This document shows, piece after piece, positions 6,288-14,837 of a stretch of DNA of 31,841 bases; positions within the stretch are counted from its first letter, which is position 1; each line of letters begins with the position of its first letter. The notes below the pieces were generated by a model, which did no database searches, was not told the origin of the DNA, and saw only the letters and a program-made list of their open reading frames with translations. Made by a program: the position numbers and the translations under genes. Source of the DNA: JBOFGK01 sp051649085 (GTDB taxonomy: Bacteria; Bacillota_I; Bacilli_A; UBA3375); assembly GCA_051649085.1 (NCBI GenBank), contig JBOFGK010000031.1:1-31841 (forward strand), written 5' to 3'.

Positions 6288-7406
6288 ATGGACAAACGTG
6301 ATTATTATGAGGTACTTGGTGTATCTAAAGGTGCAGATGCAAAAGAAATAAAAAGATCATTTAAAAAATTAGCCAAGCAATATCATCCTGATATTAATAA
6401 AGAAGCAAATGCTGATGAGAAATTCAAAGAAGTTCAAGAAGCATATGGAGTCTTATCGGATGATCAAAAACGAGCTCAATACGATCAATTTGGTCATGCA
6501 GCATTTGAGCAAGGTGGCTACGGTGGCGGTCATGGAGGTTTTGGTGGCTTTGACATGGGAGATATCTTTTCGGATATTTTCGGTGGTGGTTTTGGCGGTG
6601 GACGTCGTCGTCAAGATCCAAATGCACCACAAAAAGGGAATGATTTAGAACAACAAATATTAGTAACTTTTTCAGAAAGTGTCTTTGGGACAAAGAAAAG
6701 TATCAAATACACTGTTAAAGAAAGTTGTCATACATGTTCTGGAAGTGGTGCGAAAAACGCAAGTGATGTGAAAAACTGTTCAACTTGTGGTGGACGTGGT
6801 CGTGTTCAGCGTCAACAGCAAACAATTCTTGGATCAATGGTGACAGAAACAGTTTGTCCAACTTGTCATGGTCAAGGTAAACAAATTACAAATCCATGTA
6901 ACGAGTGCCATGGTCAAGGTCGAAAAGCATATACAAAAGAACTATCAATTTCAATTCCAGCAGGTGTTGAAGATGGAGCATATATGCGTATTAATGGCAA
7001 AGGTGAAGGTGGAGTAAACGGAGGTCCGTCAGGTGATCTTTATTTACAAGTTAGAGTTCAAATTGATAAGCATTTTAAACGTGATGGAAATAATATTCGA
7101 GTAGAAATTCCAATTTCGTATACTCAAGCAGTCCTTGGGGCAACAATTGATGTTCCAACGATTCATGGAGATGTTTCTTTGAAAATTCCGAGTGGGACAC
7201 AAACAGGAAGTGTACTCCGTCTTCGTGGAAAAGGTGTGCATCCTGAACGTGGTGCAAACGGTGATCAACTTGTTAAAGTTAATATTACTGTTCCAACTAA
7301 AATTAGTTCGGAAGAAAAAGAATTGTTAAAGAAATATGCAACACTTGAAAAAGCGGATGTTGAACAAGAAAATTTCTTTGAAAAAGTTAAAAGTATTTTT
7401 AAATAA
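6288..7406 (+). CDS. dnaJ: DnaJ (Hsp40 co-chaperone)
   Basis: This is a canonical type I DnaJ of 372 residues. The J domain (5-70) carries HPD at 33-35. A Gly/Phe-rich stretch (75-105) follows. The zinc-finger domain has four CxxCxGxG units, with cysteine pairs C147/C150, C164/C167, C190/C193 and C204/C207. The C-terminal substrate-binding domains include YLQVRVQIDKHFKRDGNN and the PTIHGDVSLKIPSGTQTG block. It delivers unfolded clients to DnaK and stimulates its ATPase. The start follows AAAGGAGG at optimal spacing. It is the last gene of the operon before a clear terminator. The 83-base gap from the previous gene holds a strong hairpin, so expression may be uncoupled in part. Confidence 0.97.
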   Translation: MDKRDYYEVLGVSKGADAKEIKRSFKKLAKQYHPDINKEANADEKFKEVQEAYGVLSDDQKRAQYDQFGHAAFEQGGYGGGHGGFGGFDMGDIFSDIFGGGFGGGRRRQDPNAPQKGNDLEQQILVTFSESVFGTKKSIKYTVKESCHTCSGSGAKNASDVKNCSTCGGRGRVQRQQQTILGSMVTETVCPTCHGQGKQITNPCNECHGQGRKAYTKELSISIPAGVEDGAYMRINGKGEGGVNGGPSGDLYLQVRVQIDKHFKRDGNNIRVEIPISYTQAVLGATIDVPTIHGDVSLKIPSGTQTGSVLRLRGKGVHPERGANGDQLVKVNITVPTKISSEEKELLKKYATLEKADVEQENFFEKVKSIFK

Positions 7407-7422
7407 AGCCAATATTAAAGTG

Positions 7423-7451
7423 AAAAACCGGTATAAATTGCCGGTTTTTTT
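7423..7451 (+). terminator. Intrinsic terminator of the dnaK operon
   Basis: AAAAACCGG (7423-7431) pairs with CCGGTTTTT (7441-7449) around a 9-base loop, and the T tract runs to 7451. It begins 17 bases after the dnaJ stop. Confidence 0.9.
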
Positions 7452-7500
7452 AAATTTCTAATTATTTAGTTTGATATTATATCTAAAAAGGTAATGAAGT

Positions 7501-7529
7501 TTGACACAAAACATAAATAATGCTAAAAT
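7501..7529 (+). promoter_or_regulatory. Promoter of the TM2-domain gene
   Basis: TTGACA at 7501-7506, 17-base spacer, TAAAAT at 7524-7529, preceded by TGC (extended -10). This is 28 bases before the start codon and downstream of the dnaK operon terminator. Confidence 0.8.
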
Positions 7530-7556
7530 GTATGTAAAAAAGATTGAGGAGAAAAA

Positions 7557-8234
7557 ATGGGAAAAAATGAATTTGAAAATGTAGATTTGGAGCTTGATGA
7601 ACAAAAAAAAGAGAGAGAAGAAAGTTTAGAACAACAAAAGCAAATTGATCTTGAAAATGCTCAAAATAATGAAAATGAAATTGATGTAGATTATCAAATT
7701 CAATCAGAAGATTTGGTGTTAAATACAACAGAATTTACATTAGAAAAACAACTTGTTGAACAAGAAATTGAAGAATTGCCATTTATCGATGCTCGTACAG
7801 TTCAAAATGAGTCTAAGGTAGAACAAGAACAGCAAAATACGTCGGGAGCTTTACCAAATGAAACTAATTTTAAGCAAGTAGAAGTTGAAAAAATAACAGG
7901 TAAAAAATACTCAGAAACACTTTTACTTGCTTTTTTTGCAGGATATACTGGAATTCATCGAATGTTAAATAAGCAAATCGGACTAGGTGTTTTGATGTTT
8001 TTAACATGCGGAGGATGTGGAATTTGGCAACTTGTTGACATAGTGTTACTTCTAACAAATAAATTTAAAAATAGTGATGGTCAAATTATCGGTTATGAGA
8101 AAAATGATTCAGCGAATACAGCACTCGGTTTTGCGTTTTTAGCCCAAATTTGTTTTTCGATTTTCATGTTGATAATTTACTTCGTATTTTTATTTTTGAT
8201 TTTTGCCACAATAATAAGTACATTGCCATATTAA
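7557..8234 (+). CDS. TM2-domain membrane protein with acidic N-terminal region
   Basis: This 225-residue protein has two parts. Residues 1 to about 110 are hydrophilic and rich in Glu, Gln and Asn, probably disordered and cytoplasmic. Residues 117-165 form a TM2 domain: two membrane helices around a short turn, with the family motif GYTGIHRMLNKQIGLG and CGIWQLVDIVLLL. A third hydrophobic stretch (about 188-222) near the C-terminus adds a further membrane segment. TM2 proteins are widespread and mostly uncharacterised in bacteria, so no function is assigned. It has its own promoter and sits between the chaperone and pst operons; ATTGAGGAG precedes the ATG. Confidence 0.8.
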   Translation: MGKNEFENVDLELDEQKKEREESLEQQKQIDLENAQNNENEIDVDYQIQSEDLVLNTTEFTLEKQLVEQEIEELPFIDARTVQNESKVEQEQQNTSGALPNETNFKQVEVEKITGKKYSETLLLAFFAGYTGIHRMLNKQIGLGVLMFLTCGGCGIWQLVDIVLLLTNKFKNSDGQIIGYEKNDSANTALGFAFLAQICFSIFMLIIYFVFLFLIFATIISTLPY

Positions 8235-8275
8235 AGGCTAAAAAGAACCAAGAATAGTAGTAAAATAAAAGTTTT

Positions 8276-8290
8276 TTTAACAATGTTAAA
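8276..8290 (+). promoter_or_regulatory. Palindrome upstream of the pst operon
   Basis: TTTAACA-A-TGTTAAA is a perfect inverted repeat with 7-base arms and a single central base, 33 bases before pstC. It contains TTAACA, the half-site reported for PhoP in Bacillus, but regular tandem spacing is not evident. It is a candidate operator only. Confidence 0.35.
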
Positions 8291-8323
8291 TCTAATATTT
8301 GTTATACTTTTGATGGAGGTACA

Positions 8324-9244
8324 ATGAACAAACGTGCATATACGGAAAAATTATTTAAATATCTATTTTTTACAGTAACAATGATCTCAATTTTATCATT
8401 GTTATTCATTACAATATTTTTAGGAGTAAAGGGAACAGCAGCCTTTTTCTCAAGTGAACCCCACCCAGGAATTGGAGAATTCTTATTCGGGATGGAGTGG
8501 CGTCCAAGTCAACAAATATATGGAATTGGATATATGATTCTTGGGACAACACTCTCGATGTTGGGAGCAGTATTAATTGCAGTACCATTAGGAATTATTT
8601 CGGCGATTGCAGTTGCTGAAGTACTACCGAAAAAAATTGCTAAGCCAATTCAATATGCAATTGAAATGTTAGCAGGAATTCCATCAGTACTTTTTGGATT
8701 ATTTGGACTTGGTTTTATTGTACCAAAATTAGCAGCGATCTCTCCACTACCACAAGGAACGTCGTTACTTGCGGTAATTATCGTACTTGCAATTATGATT
8801 TTACCGACAATCACGGCAATTGCGATTTCTTCAATTAAAGCAGTACCACATACTTATATGGAAGCGTCACTTGGATTGGGTGCAAACCACTTACAAACAA
8901 TTTTTAAAGTAATCGTACCTGCTGCAAAACGTGGAATAACATCAGGAGTTGTTTTAGGAATAGGACGTGCTGTCGGAGAAACAATGGCAATTATTTTAGT
9001 TGCAGGAAATGTTGAGGGTGGTTCTGTTTTTGGAGTAGGAACTGGCGAACTGTTCTACAACGGAATTCCTCAATTTTTATTTAGTGGTGTTCGTCCATTG
9101 ACGGCAAATATAGCGCTTGAATTAGGATACGCACAAGGAGTACACCAAGATCTTTTATTTAGTACTGGATTAATCCTATTTATTATTATTATCGTATTAA
9201 ATATAATAATTTATCGAATCGTAAACGCGAAAGGAAGTAGATAA
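8324..9244 (+). CDS. pstC: PstC, phosphate ABC transporter permease
   Basis: This 306-residue integral membrane protein has six predicted helices. The PstC family pattern includes a short external segment after helix 1 with GIGEFLFGMEWRPS, then helices carrying PLGIISAIAVAEV and LAGIPSVLFGLFG. The cytoplasmic EAA loop, EASLGLGANHLQTIFKVIVP, contacts the PstB ATPase, and GRAVGETMAI lies near the end. With PstA it forms the membrane channel of the high-affinity phosphate importer. TGGAGG lies 5-6 bases before the start. It is the first gene of the cluster: no pstS precedes it, although pstS usually stands immediately upstream. pstA begins one base after its stop. Confidence 0.95.
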   Translation: MNKRAYTEKLFKYLFFTVTMISILSLLFITIFLGVKGTAAFFSSEPHPGIGEFLFGMEWRPSQQIYGIGYMILGTTLSMLGAVLIAVPLGIISAIAVAEVLPKKIAKPIQYAIEMLAGIPSVLFGLFGLGFIVPKLAAISPLPQGTSLLAVIIVLAIMILPTITAIAISSIKAVPHTYMEASLGLGANHLQTIFKVIVPAAKRGITSGVVLGIGRAVGETMAIILVAGNVEGGSVFGVGTGELFYNGIPQFLFSGVRPLTANIALELGYAQGVHQDLLFSTGLILFIIIIVLNIIIYRIVNAKGSR

Positions 9245-9245
9245 A

Positions 9246-10409
9246 ATGGACTATATAAATTTTATATTACTGCTTATGACAGTCGCTTTTTGTATTTTCG
9301 TAATTGGTTTAATTTTACTAATTCCGTTCAAGTCCAAAAAAGCTCTTCGCTATAAAAACAAACTACAATATGGATTGATTTATTCATCATCTGGAATTGT
9401 TGTTGCAATACTTGCAGTTATTTTAGGGTTCATTTTTTCAAATGGAATGAGTAAGTTGTCTTTTAATTATGTATTTAGTACTTCATCAGTTGAAACGCAA
9501 GTTGTAACAGCATCAGGAATTACCCCTGATACTTTAAAGTATAAACTTGATGGTGGAAAAAGACTTGTGATTGAAGAAGCGAAACCTTCAATGATTAAAG
9601 TAGATGCAGATGAAAAAATTGATTTTACAAAAATAACAATAAGTACGGTTGATGGTCAACCAGTAAGTTTGCTGAGTGAAAAAGAAATTGATGAGTTAAT
9701 ATATGCTAATAAGCCAATTGAACTTAAAATTACCAAACAGGTACAAGGATTAATGGGGCCGATAATAGCAACCATGTTTGCAATCATTACATCACTCGTA
9801 ATTGCTTTACCGATCGGGATTATTAGTGCAATTTACTTAGTTGAATATTCACCAAAAGGAAAAATACAAGCAGTTATTCATTTTGCAATCGATTCGTTGG
9901 CTGGAATTCCTTCAATTGTATATGGATTATTTGGTTCGTTATTTTTTGTTGGATTACTTGGTTTAGGAGTTAGTGTACTTTCTGGTGCATTAACAATGAC
10001 AATTATGCTATTACCAACAATTATTAGAACAACGGAAGAGGCATTACATTCTGTTCCTAATCTCTATCGAGAGGCTTCGTATGGGCTAGGTGCCAATAAA
10101 CTTCAAACAATTTTTAAAGTTGTTCTACCAGCTGCAGTTCCTGGGATTTTAGTTGCGGTGATTTTAGCAGTCGGTCGTGTGATTGGGGAGAGTGCAATTT
10201 TGATTTTCACAATGGGAACATTTGATAAAATTCCAACGGCCTTGACAGATTCAGCTTCGACATTAACAGTTAAAGCCTACATTTTAACAAAAGAGCTCGG
10301 AGACATCAGTGGTGCTGCAGCTATTGGAATTATAATAATCTTTATTGTATTAATACTAAATATAATTGCTAAATTAGTTGTTAGAAAATATGAACGTAAA
10401 TTACGCTAG
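9246..10409 (+). CDS. pstA: PstA, phosphate ABC transporter permease with a large extra segment
   Basis: This protein has 387 residues, about 90 more than a typical PstA. The C-terminal two thirds (from about residue 168) are standard: GPIIATMFAIITSLVIALPIG, LAGIPSIVYGLFGSL, the EAA loop EASYGLGANKLQTIFKVVLP and GRVIGESAIL. The N-terminus differs. There are two early hydrophobic spans (about 5-27 and 47-67), then about 90 hydrophilic residues (about 72-165) before the next membrane helix. By topology this insert should face outside, where a phosphate-binding protein would dock. Together with the missing pstS, this suggests a modified substrate-receiving side; that is inference. The ATG follows AAGGAAG and is one base from the pstC stop. 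Confidence 0.92.
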   Translation: MDYINFILLLMTVAFCIFVIGLILLIPFKSKKALRYKNKLQYGLIYSSSGIVVAILAVILGFIFSNGMSKLSFNYVFSTSSVETQVVTASGITPDTLKYKLDGGKRLVIEEAKPSMIKVDADEKIDFTKITISTVDGQPVSLLSEKEIDELIYANKPIELKITKQVQGLMGPIIATMFAIITSLVIALPIGIISAIYLVEYSPKGKIQAVIHFAIDSLAGIPSIVYGLFGSLFFVGLLGLGVSVLSGALTMTIMLLPTIIRTTEEALHSVPNLYREASYGLGANKLQTIFKVVLPAAVPGILVAVILAVGRVIGESAILIFTMGTFDKIPTALTDSASTLTVKAYILTKELGDISGAAAIGIIIIFIVLILNIIAKLVVRKYERKLR

Positions 10410-10421
10410 GAGTAAATAAAA

Positions 10422-11177
10422 ATGGAAAAAATATTTGAAGTTAAACACTTAAACTTATTCTATGGGCAAAAGCAAGCGCTTTTTGATATTAATTTAGAAT
10501 TAGAAAAAAATAAAGTTACAGCCTTAATTGGTCCAAGTGGATGTGGAAAAAGTACTTTTTTACGTACTTTAAATCGAATGAATGATTTAATTGAAATTTG
10601 TAAAATTACCGGATCGATTGAATATCACGATGAAGACATTTATGATCAAAAAATTGATGTTAACGAACTGAGAACTAAAATCGGAATGGTTTTTCAAAAG
10701 CCAAATCCCTTTCCAATGAGTATTTACGATAACATTACATATGGTCCAAAATGCCAAGGTGTGAGTGACAAAAAAGTATTAAGTGATTTAGTTGAAAGTT
10801 CTCTTCGAGAAGCATCGCTTTGGGAAGAGGTTAAAAATCGATTGCACGATTCTGCACTTGGACTATCTGGTGGACAACAACAACGTTTATGTATTGCTCG
10901 TGCAATTGCAATGAAACCTGAAGTATTGCTTATGGATGAACCGACAAGTGCATTAGATCCAATTTCAACAGCTAAAATAGAAGAATTGATGGAATCATTA
11001 AAAGAAAATTATACAGTAGTGATTGTTACGCACTCTATGCAACAAGCAGCAAGAATTTCAGATTATACAGCGTTTTTCTTATCTGGTGATTTAATTGAGA
11101 TGGGTGAAACAACGGAAGTCTTTTCTAATCCAAAAGACCAACGAACAAGCGATTATATTACAGGGAGGTTTGGATAA
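10422..11177 (+). CDS. pstB: PstB, phosphate ABC transporter ATPase
   Basis: This 251-residue protein is of standard PstB length. Walker A GPSGCGKST is at residues 37-45. The PstB-specific LRTLNRMNDLI and QKPNPFPMSIYDNI follow, then the ABC signature LSGGQQQRLCIARAI, Walker B VLLMDEPTSALDP and an H-loop histidine in VTHSMQQA. It hydrolyses ATP to power phosphate import through PstC/PstA. A GGAG sequence precedes the start by nine bases. The stop overlaps the phoU start by one base (TAATG). Confidence 0.97.
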   Translation: MEKIFEVKHLNLFYGQKQALFDINLELEKNKVTALIGPSGCGKSTFLRTLNRMNDLIEICKITGSIEYHDEDIYDQKIDVNELRTKIGMVFQKPNPFPMSIYDNITYGPKCQGVSDKKVLSDLVESSLREASLWEEVKNRLHDSALGLSGGQQQRLCIARAIAMKPEVLLMDEPTSALDPISTAKIEELMESLKENYTVVIVTHSMQQAARISDYTAFFLSGDLIEMGETTEVFSNPKDQRTSDYITGRFG

Positions 11178-11857
11178 TGAGTACAAAAGTTTTAACAAAC
11201 AAAGTTGGACAAAGAAAAGAAGAAGCAGTTGGACAAATCAAAGCATCAGTTGCAGCAATTTTCAATCAAGTTGATAAAATGTTTGATATTGCCGAAATTA
11301 TTTTAGAATCTAATTCAAAAGAAATTGCACTAGATTTGATTGATGAAGACAAATATGTTGATCAACTACAAAAAGATCTAATCGTTGAAGTAAGTAACTT
11401 TATTATAAAAGAACAGCCAATGGCAAATGACTTACGAGTTGCACTTGGTTCACATACATTATCATATGACTTAGAAAGAATTGGTGATTATTTAAAAAAT
11501 TTCGCAAGAACAATGATCAAAACAGATGGTGACTGCAAAGGATTTGAAGAAGAAATTAAATTAATGATTAATCTTCTCCAAGAACGTCTTGAAGAAACAT
11601 TAGAAGCATTTATGAATTCGGACCATAAAGCTGCCAAAAGTATTGCACATCGAGATAAAGAAATTGATGAATTATCAACGCAGTTATTTGAGAAGATTAA
11701 TACAGCAATTACTCAAGAAATTGGTAAAAGTGATGCAAAGAAATATACTAGAATCTTTTTATTAGCAAAATTATTTGAAAGAACAGGTGATCATTTAGTG
11801 AATATCTGTGAACAAATTTCATACATCGAAAGAGGACAACTATATTACTATTCATAA
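11177..11857 (+). CDS. phoU: PhoU, phosphate signalling and transport regulator
   Basis: This 226-residue, all-helical protein has the two tandem PhoU half-domains. The conserved metal-contacting blocks are DLRVALGSHTLSYDLERIGDYLKN in the first half and a DAKKYTRIFLLAKLFERTGDHLVNIC block in the second. PhoU restrains the Pst transporter and, where a PhoR-PhoP type system exists, relays phosphate sufficiency to it. Overlap with pstB by one base and a GGGAGG site inside the pstB end indicate coupled translation. No clear intrinsic terminator follows; the 133 bases to gap contain only a weak A/T hairpin and the gap promoter. Confidence 0.95.
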   Translation: MSTKVLTNKVGQRKEEAVGQIKASVAAIFNQVDKMFDIAEIILESNSKEIALDLIDEDKYVDQLQKDLIVEVSNFIIKEQPMANDLRVALGSHTLSYDLERIGDYLKNFARTMIKTDGDCKGFEEEIKLMINLLQERLEETLEAFMNSDHKAAKSIAHRDKEIDELSTQLFEKINTAITQEIGKSDAKKYTRIFLLAKLFERTGDHLVNICEQISYIERGQLYYYS

Positions 11858-11943
11858 AATAACCAAAAGTGATGAGAAAAAAATTTCCTTTTTAAATGGA
11901 AAATAAGAAAAAACCGTAAAAAAAAGCACAACAGGCAATTTTT

Positions 11944-11952
11944 TGCTATAAT
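11944..11952 (+). promoter_or_regulatory. Extended -10 promoter of gap
   Basis: TGC-TATAAT: a perfect -10 hexamer with TGn extension, preceded by a T-rich spacer. There is no recognisable -35 box. Transcription should begin near 11959, giving a leader of about 32 bases with AGGAGG at 11978-11983. Confidence 0.75.
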
Positions 11953-11990
11953 ATATACGTTAGTAAAATTAAAACTCAGGAGGAAATACA

Positions 11991-13001
11991 ATGGCTACAA
12001 AAATAGCAATTAATGGATTCGGACGTATCGGACGTCTAGCGTTTAGAGTAATGTTTGATAACCCAGAATTCGATATCGTTGCAATCAACGATTTAACGGA
12101 TGCAACAACATTAGCGCATTTATTGAAATACGATTCAGCACAAGGATCTTACAAAACAGGTTCAATTGAAGCAACTTCAAACGGAATCACTGTTGATGGT
12201 AAAGAAGTAAGAATTTATGCTGAAAGAAACCCTGAAGATTTACCATGGGGAGATTTAGGTGTTGATGTAGTAATCGAAAGTACTGGATTCTTCGCAAGTA
12301 AAGCAGGTGGAGAAAAACACATTAAAGCAGGAGCTAAAAAATGTATTATTTCAGCACCAGCAGGTGATGATTTACCAACTGTTGTTTACAATGTAAACCA
12401 CGATATTTTAACTGGTGAAGAGACTGTTATTTCAGGAGCTTCATGTACTACAAACTGTCTTGCGCCAATGGCACAAGTTCTTCAAGATCAATTTGGTGTA
12501 AAACACGGATTTATGACTACAATTCATGCATACACTAATGATCAAAACACATTGGACGCACCACATGCAAAAGGTGATTTACGTCGTGGACGTGCTGCTG
12601 CTGCATCAATCGTTCCAAACTCAACAGGAGCTGCAAAAGCAATCGGTTTAGTTATTCCAGCATTAAACGGAAAATTAGATGGTGGAGCTCAACGTGTTCC
12701 AGTAATTACAGGATCATTAACTGAATTAACAGTTGTTTTAGAAAAAAATACAACAGTTGAAGAAGTTAATGCTGCTATGAAAGCTGCTGCAAATGAATCA
12801 TTCGGATATACTACTGATGAAATCGTATCAACAGATATTATTGGTTGTGAATTTGGATCATTATTTGATGCAACACAAACAAGAATTATGGAAGTTAATG
12901 GTGAACAATTAGTTAAAACTGTTGCTTGGTATGACAATGAAATGTCATATACAAACCAATTAGTAAGAACTGCTAAATTATTGTCATCATTAATGAAGTA
13001 A
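11991..13001 (+). CDS. gap: Glyceraldehyde-3-phosphate dehydrogenase, glycolytic type
   Basis: This 336-residue protein is a full-length GAPDH. The NAD-binding motif NGFGRIGRLAFR is at residues 8-19, followed by N33-D34 that sets NAD preference. The catalytic cysteine C152 lies in SGASCTTNCLAP, with its partner H179 in TTIHAYTNDQ. The C-terminal WYDNEMSYTNQLVRT is also typical. It oxidises and phosphorylates glyceraldehyde-3-phosphate in glycolysis. The strong AGGAGG, extended -10 promoter and even codon use fit a highly expressed gene. The pgk and tpi genes that often follow gap are absent; a small yneF-like gene follows after nine bases. Confidence 0.98.
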   Translation: MATKIAINGFGRIGRLAFRVMFDNPEFDIVAINDLTDATTLAHLLKYDSAQGSYKTGSIEATSNGITVDGKEVRIYAERNPEDLPWGDLGVDVVIESTGFFASKAGGEKHIKAGAKKCIISAPAGDDLPTVVYNVNHDILTGEETVISGASCTTNCLAPMAQVLQDQFGVKHGFMTTIHAYTNDQNTLDAPHAKGDLRRGRAAAASIVPNSTGAAKAIGLVIPALNGKLDGGAQRVPVITGSLTELTVVLEKNTTVEEVNAAMKAAANESFGYTTDEIVSTDIIGCEFGSLFDATQTRIMEVNGEQLVKTVAWYDNEMSYTNQLVRTAKLLSSLMK

Positions 13002-13010
13002 GGAATTTAA

Positions 13011-13238
13011 ATGGTTTTATCAGGTTTTTGGTTAGTTCTTGCACTAATCGCAGCCGTTTTAGTTGGAATTGTATTGGGTACATATTTATCTAGATATACT
13101 TCAAAAGAATATTTCAGAAAAAATCCACCGATAACTGAGGAGATGATTGCTTCAATGCTTAGTTCAATGGGTCAAGCTCCAACTCAAAAACGTGTTAAAC
13201 AAATTATGAAAAAAATGCAATCTGATGCAAATAAATAA
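13011..13238 (+). CDS. YneF-like small membrane protein (UPF0154)
   Basis: This 75-residue protein has one N-terminal membrane helix (about 6-27, ending GIVLGTYLSRYTSK). A cytoplasmic tail follows with FRKNPPITEEMIASMLSSMG and PTQKRVKQIMKKM, the pattern of the YneF/UPF0154 family of low-GC Gram-positive bacteria. The function is unknown. It starts nine bases after gap with AAGGAA as ribosome-binding site, and a strong terminator follows 12 bases after its stop, so it is probably co-transcribed with gap. Confidence 0.85.
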   Translation: MVLSGFWLVLALIAAVLVGIVLGTYLSRYTSKEYFRKNPPITEEMIASMLSSMGQAPTQKRVKQIMKKMQSDANK

Positions 13239-13250
13239 GCTTTAAAATAG

Positions 13251-13276
13251 ACGCCAAAATATAATTTTGGCGTTTT
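13251..13276 (+). terminator. Intrinsic terminator after gap-yneF
   Basis: ACGCCAAAAT (13251-13260) pairs perfectly with ATTTTGGCGT (13264-13273) around a 3-base ATA loop, followed by TTTATATTTT. Confidence 0.9.
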
Positions 13277-13387
13277 ATATTTTAAGTAATAATAAGGATA
13301 TATAGTATACTAAAGTTATTTTGAAAAAGAAAAAAGAGAGTGAAGTGATTATAGTATATAGTATTAAATTAAGTATGGAGTAGATTA

Positions 13388-14722
13388 ATGAATAATATAA
13401 AAATATTGAGAATTTTTCGAGTCGCATTAATTTTAGTGTGTGTTTTTTCGATATATAAAGTGATTATCCACTTTGTAAAAGCGCAAGTTGTGAATACAAT
13501 TACTCAAAATGAGCAGACGCAAGCTCCCGATGCGTTTAATTTGCTGTTAATCGGAACTGATAACGATGTTTCGAAAACAACAGGAATGCGTGCAGCGGAT
13601 AAAACCGGAATGAGAAATGATACAAATATCGTTTTATCATTTACTCCCAAAAATGAGCGTGGAGATATGAGTTTAAAAATGATATCGATTCCTCGAGACG
13701 TGTATGTCTATGTTCCATGTAATGCGGATGTTGATGGTTTAGGAATGATTGAAACAATGAATGCTGCCATGTCTCAAGGTTTTCAATATGGATATGAAGC
13801 AGAAGAACCTGGAGTACAAGCAGGAATTAATTGTACAGTTGATACAGCTGAAACGTATTTAGATACACAAATTGATTATTATATGTCAGTTGATTTCAGT
13901 ATTTTCATGAAAATAGTCGATGTAATAGATGGAGTTGAACTTACTTGGAATGAAGAAGATTATTGCGAACAAGATAGTCAAGGAAAACAACAAGCATTTT
14001 GCTTCAAAAAAGGTGTAAAACAAAAAATGAATGGTGAAATGGCTTTGGCTTTTGCTAGGAGTCGTCATCACGATGCTCAAGGAGAGTTCTCTACATCAGA
14101 TCGAGATTTAAGACAACAACAAGTAATTGGCGCTGTAATCTCTAAAATAATTAAAAATCCAGATAAATATGCAGTGGCTGTGGGGACGGTTGTTTTAAAA
14201 GAAGGAAAAACAAATATAAATGATTTGAATTTTATTCTTTCAATGGCAAGATATGGAGCGAATTTTTATCAGCAGCAAATAAAAGCGTTGTCATATGGTC
14301 AGAAAATTCGTTTGGATGTAATTGAAAATGCTTATCAAGCAAAAACATCAGGTATAAGTCCTTTCAATATTCTTGGTGTATCCGAACAAAATGTGAAAAA
14401 GCAAGATCCACAAGATGTCTATAAAGTATTTCAACCATGGGAACAAACAGATAATTATGTATATCAATTTTTAATTACAAATGAAATGTTAAATGTTCCA
14501 AGCTCAGTTCCTCCCCAAAAAGAGACTACCCCAGTTAAAGCGATAAATATGGAATTAATGCTAATGTCACCTGAGTTTCAAAGTATTGATAAAAAAACAT
14601 GTTTAGCCGCTGAAACATTAAGTTCTGTTCGAAATAATCTTCGTAATGGAAAACCTTATAACGGAAAATATAATCCGCATATAAACGATGATAATTGTAC
14701 AAATATCTTATATAAATATTAA
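13388..14722 (+). CDS. LytR-CpsA-Psr (LCP) family cell-wall ligase, paralogue 1
   Basis: This 444-residue protein has an N-terminal cytoplasmic stub and one membrane helix (about 10-30), then an extracellular LCP domain beginning NLLLIGTDND at 51-60. Family motifs are RNDT at 76-79, SIPRD at 100-104 and the basic cluster FARSRHHD...SDRDLRQQQV at 222-246, which bind pyrophosphate and lipid in LCP enzymes. LCP proteins transfer wall polymers such as teichoic acids or capsule from undecaprenyl carriers to peptidoglycan. After the domain there is an unassigned extension of about 150 residues. The second paralogue at 16134 has the same plan and shared segments (NEMLNVPS / NKDMLNVPS), pointing to local duplication. 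The start is supported by GGAG nine bases upstream. No terminator was seen after it. Confidence 0.9.
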   Translation: MNNIKILRIFRVALILVCVFSIYKVIIHFVKAQVVNTITQNEQTQAPDAFNLLLIGTDNDVSKTTGMRAADKTGMRNDTNIVLSFTPKNERGDMSLKMISIPRDVYVYVPCNADVDGLGMIETMNAAMSQGFQYGYEAEEPGVQAGINCTVDTAETYLDTQIDYYMSVDFSIFMKIVDVIDGVELTWNEEDYCEQDSQGKQQAFCFKKGVKQKMNGEMALAFARSRHHDAQGEFSTSDRDLRQQQVIGAVISKIIKNPDKYAVAVGTVVLKEGKTNINDLNFILSMARYGANFYQQQIKALSYGQKIRLDVIENAYQAKTSGISPFNILGVSEQNVKKQDPQDVYKVFQPWEQTDNYVYQFLITNEMLNVPSSVPPQKETTPVKAINMELMLMSPEFQSIDKKTCLAAETLSSVRNNLRNGKPYNGKYNPHINDDNCTNILYKY

Positions 14723-14752
14723 AAGAAATTTTAACAATAACTACAAGAATAG

Positions 14753-14781
14753 TTGCCAATAATCATAACAAATGTTATAAT
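14753..14781 (+). promoter_or_regulatory. Promoter of the GH18 gene
   Basis: TTGCCA at 14753-14758, 17-base spacer, TATAAT at 14776-14781, with TGT directly before the -10. Confidence 0.8.
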
Positions 14782-14785
14782 AAAG

Positions 14786-14817
14786 AAAAATGTTTAAATA
14801 GTTAAAGGAACATTTTT
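14786..14817 (+). promoter_or_regulatory. Leader hairpin at the predicted 5' end of the GH18 transcript
   Basis: AAAAATGTT (14786-14794) pairs with AACATTTTT (14809-14817) around a 14-base loop and is followed by GTTTC. It starts at about the expected transcription start and may stabilise or attenuate the message. The stem is A/T-rich, so the support is modest. Confidence 0.35.
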
Positions 14818-14837
14818 GTTTCTAGTGGAGCGACGTA

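Noticed and set aside
8293..8308. TAATAT or TATACT as a pst operon -10 box
   Set aside because: TATACT would start the transcript inside the Shine-Dalgarno, and TAATAT has no matching -35, so the pst promoter is left unassigned.
11881..11906. Hairpin TTTCC...GGAAA after phoU as a terminator
   Set aside because: The stem is short and A/T-rich with no T tract on the plus strand.
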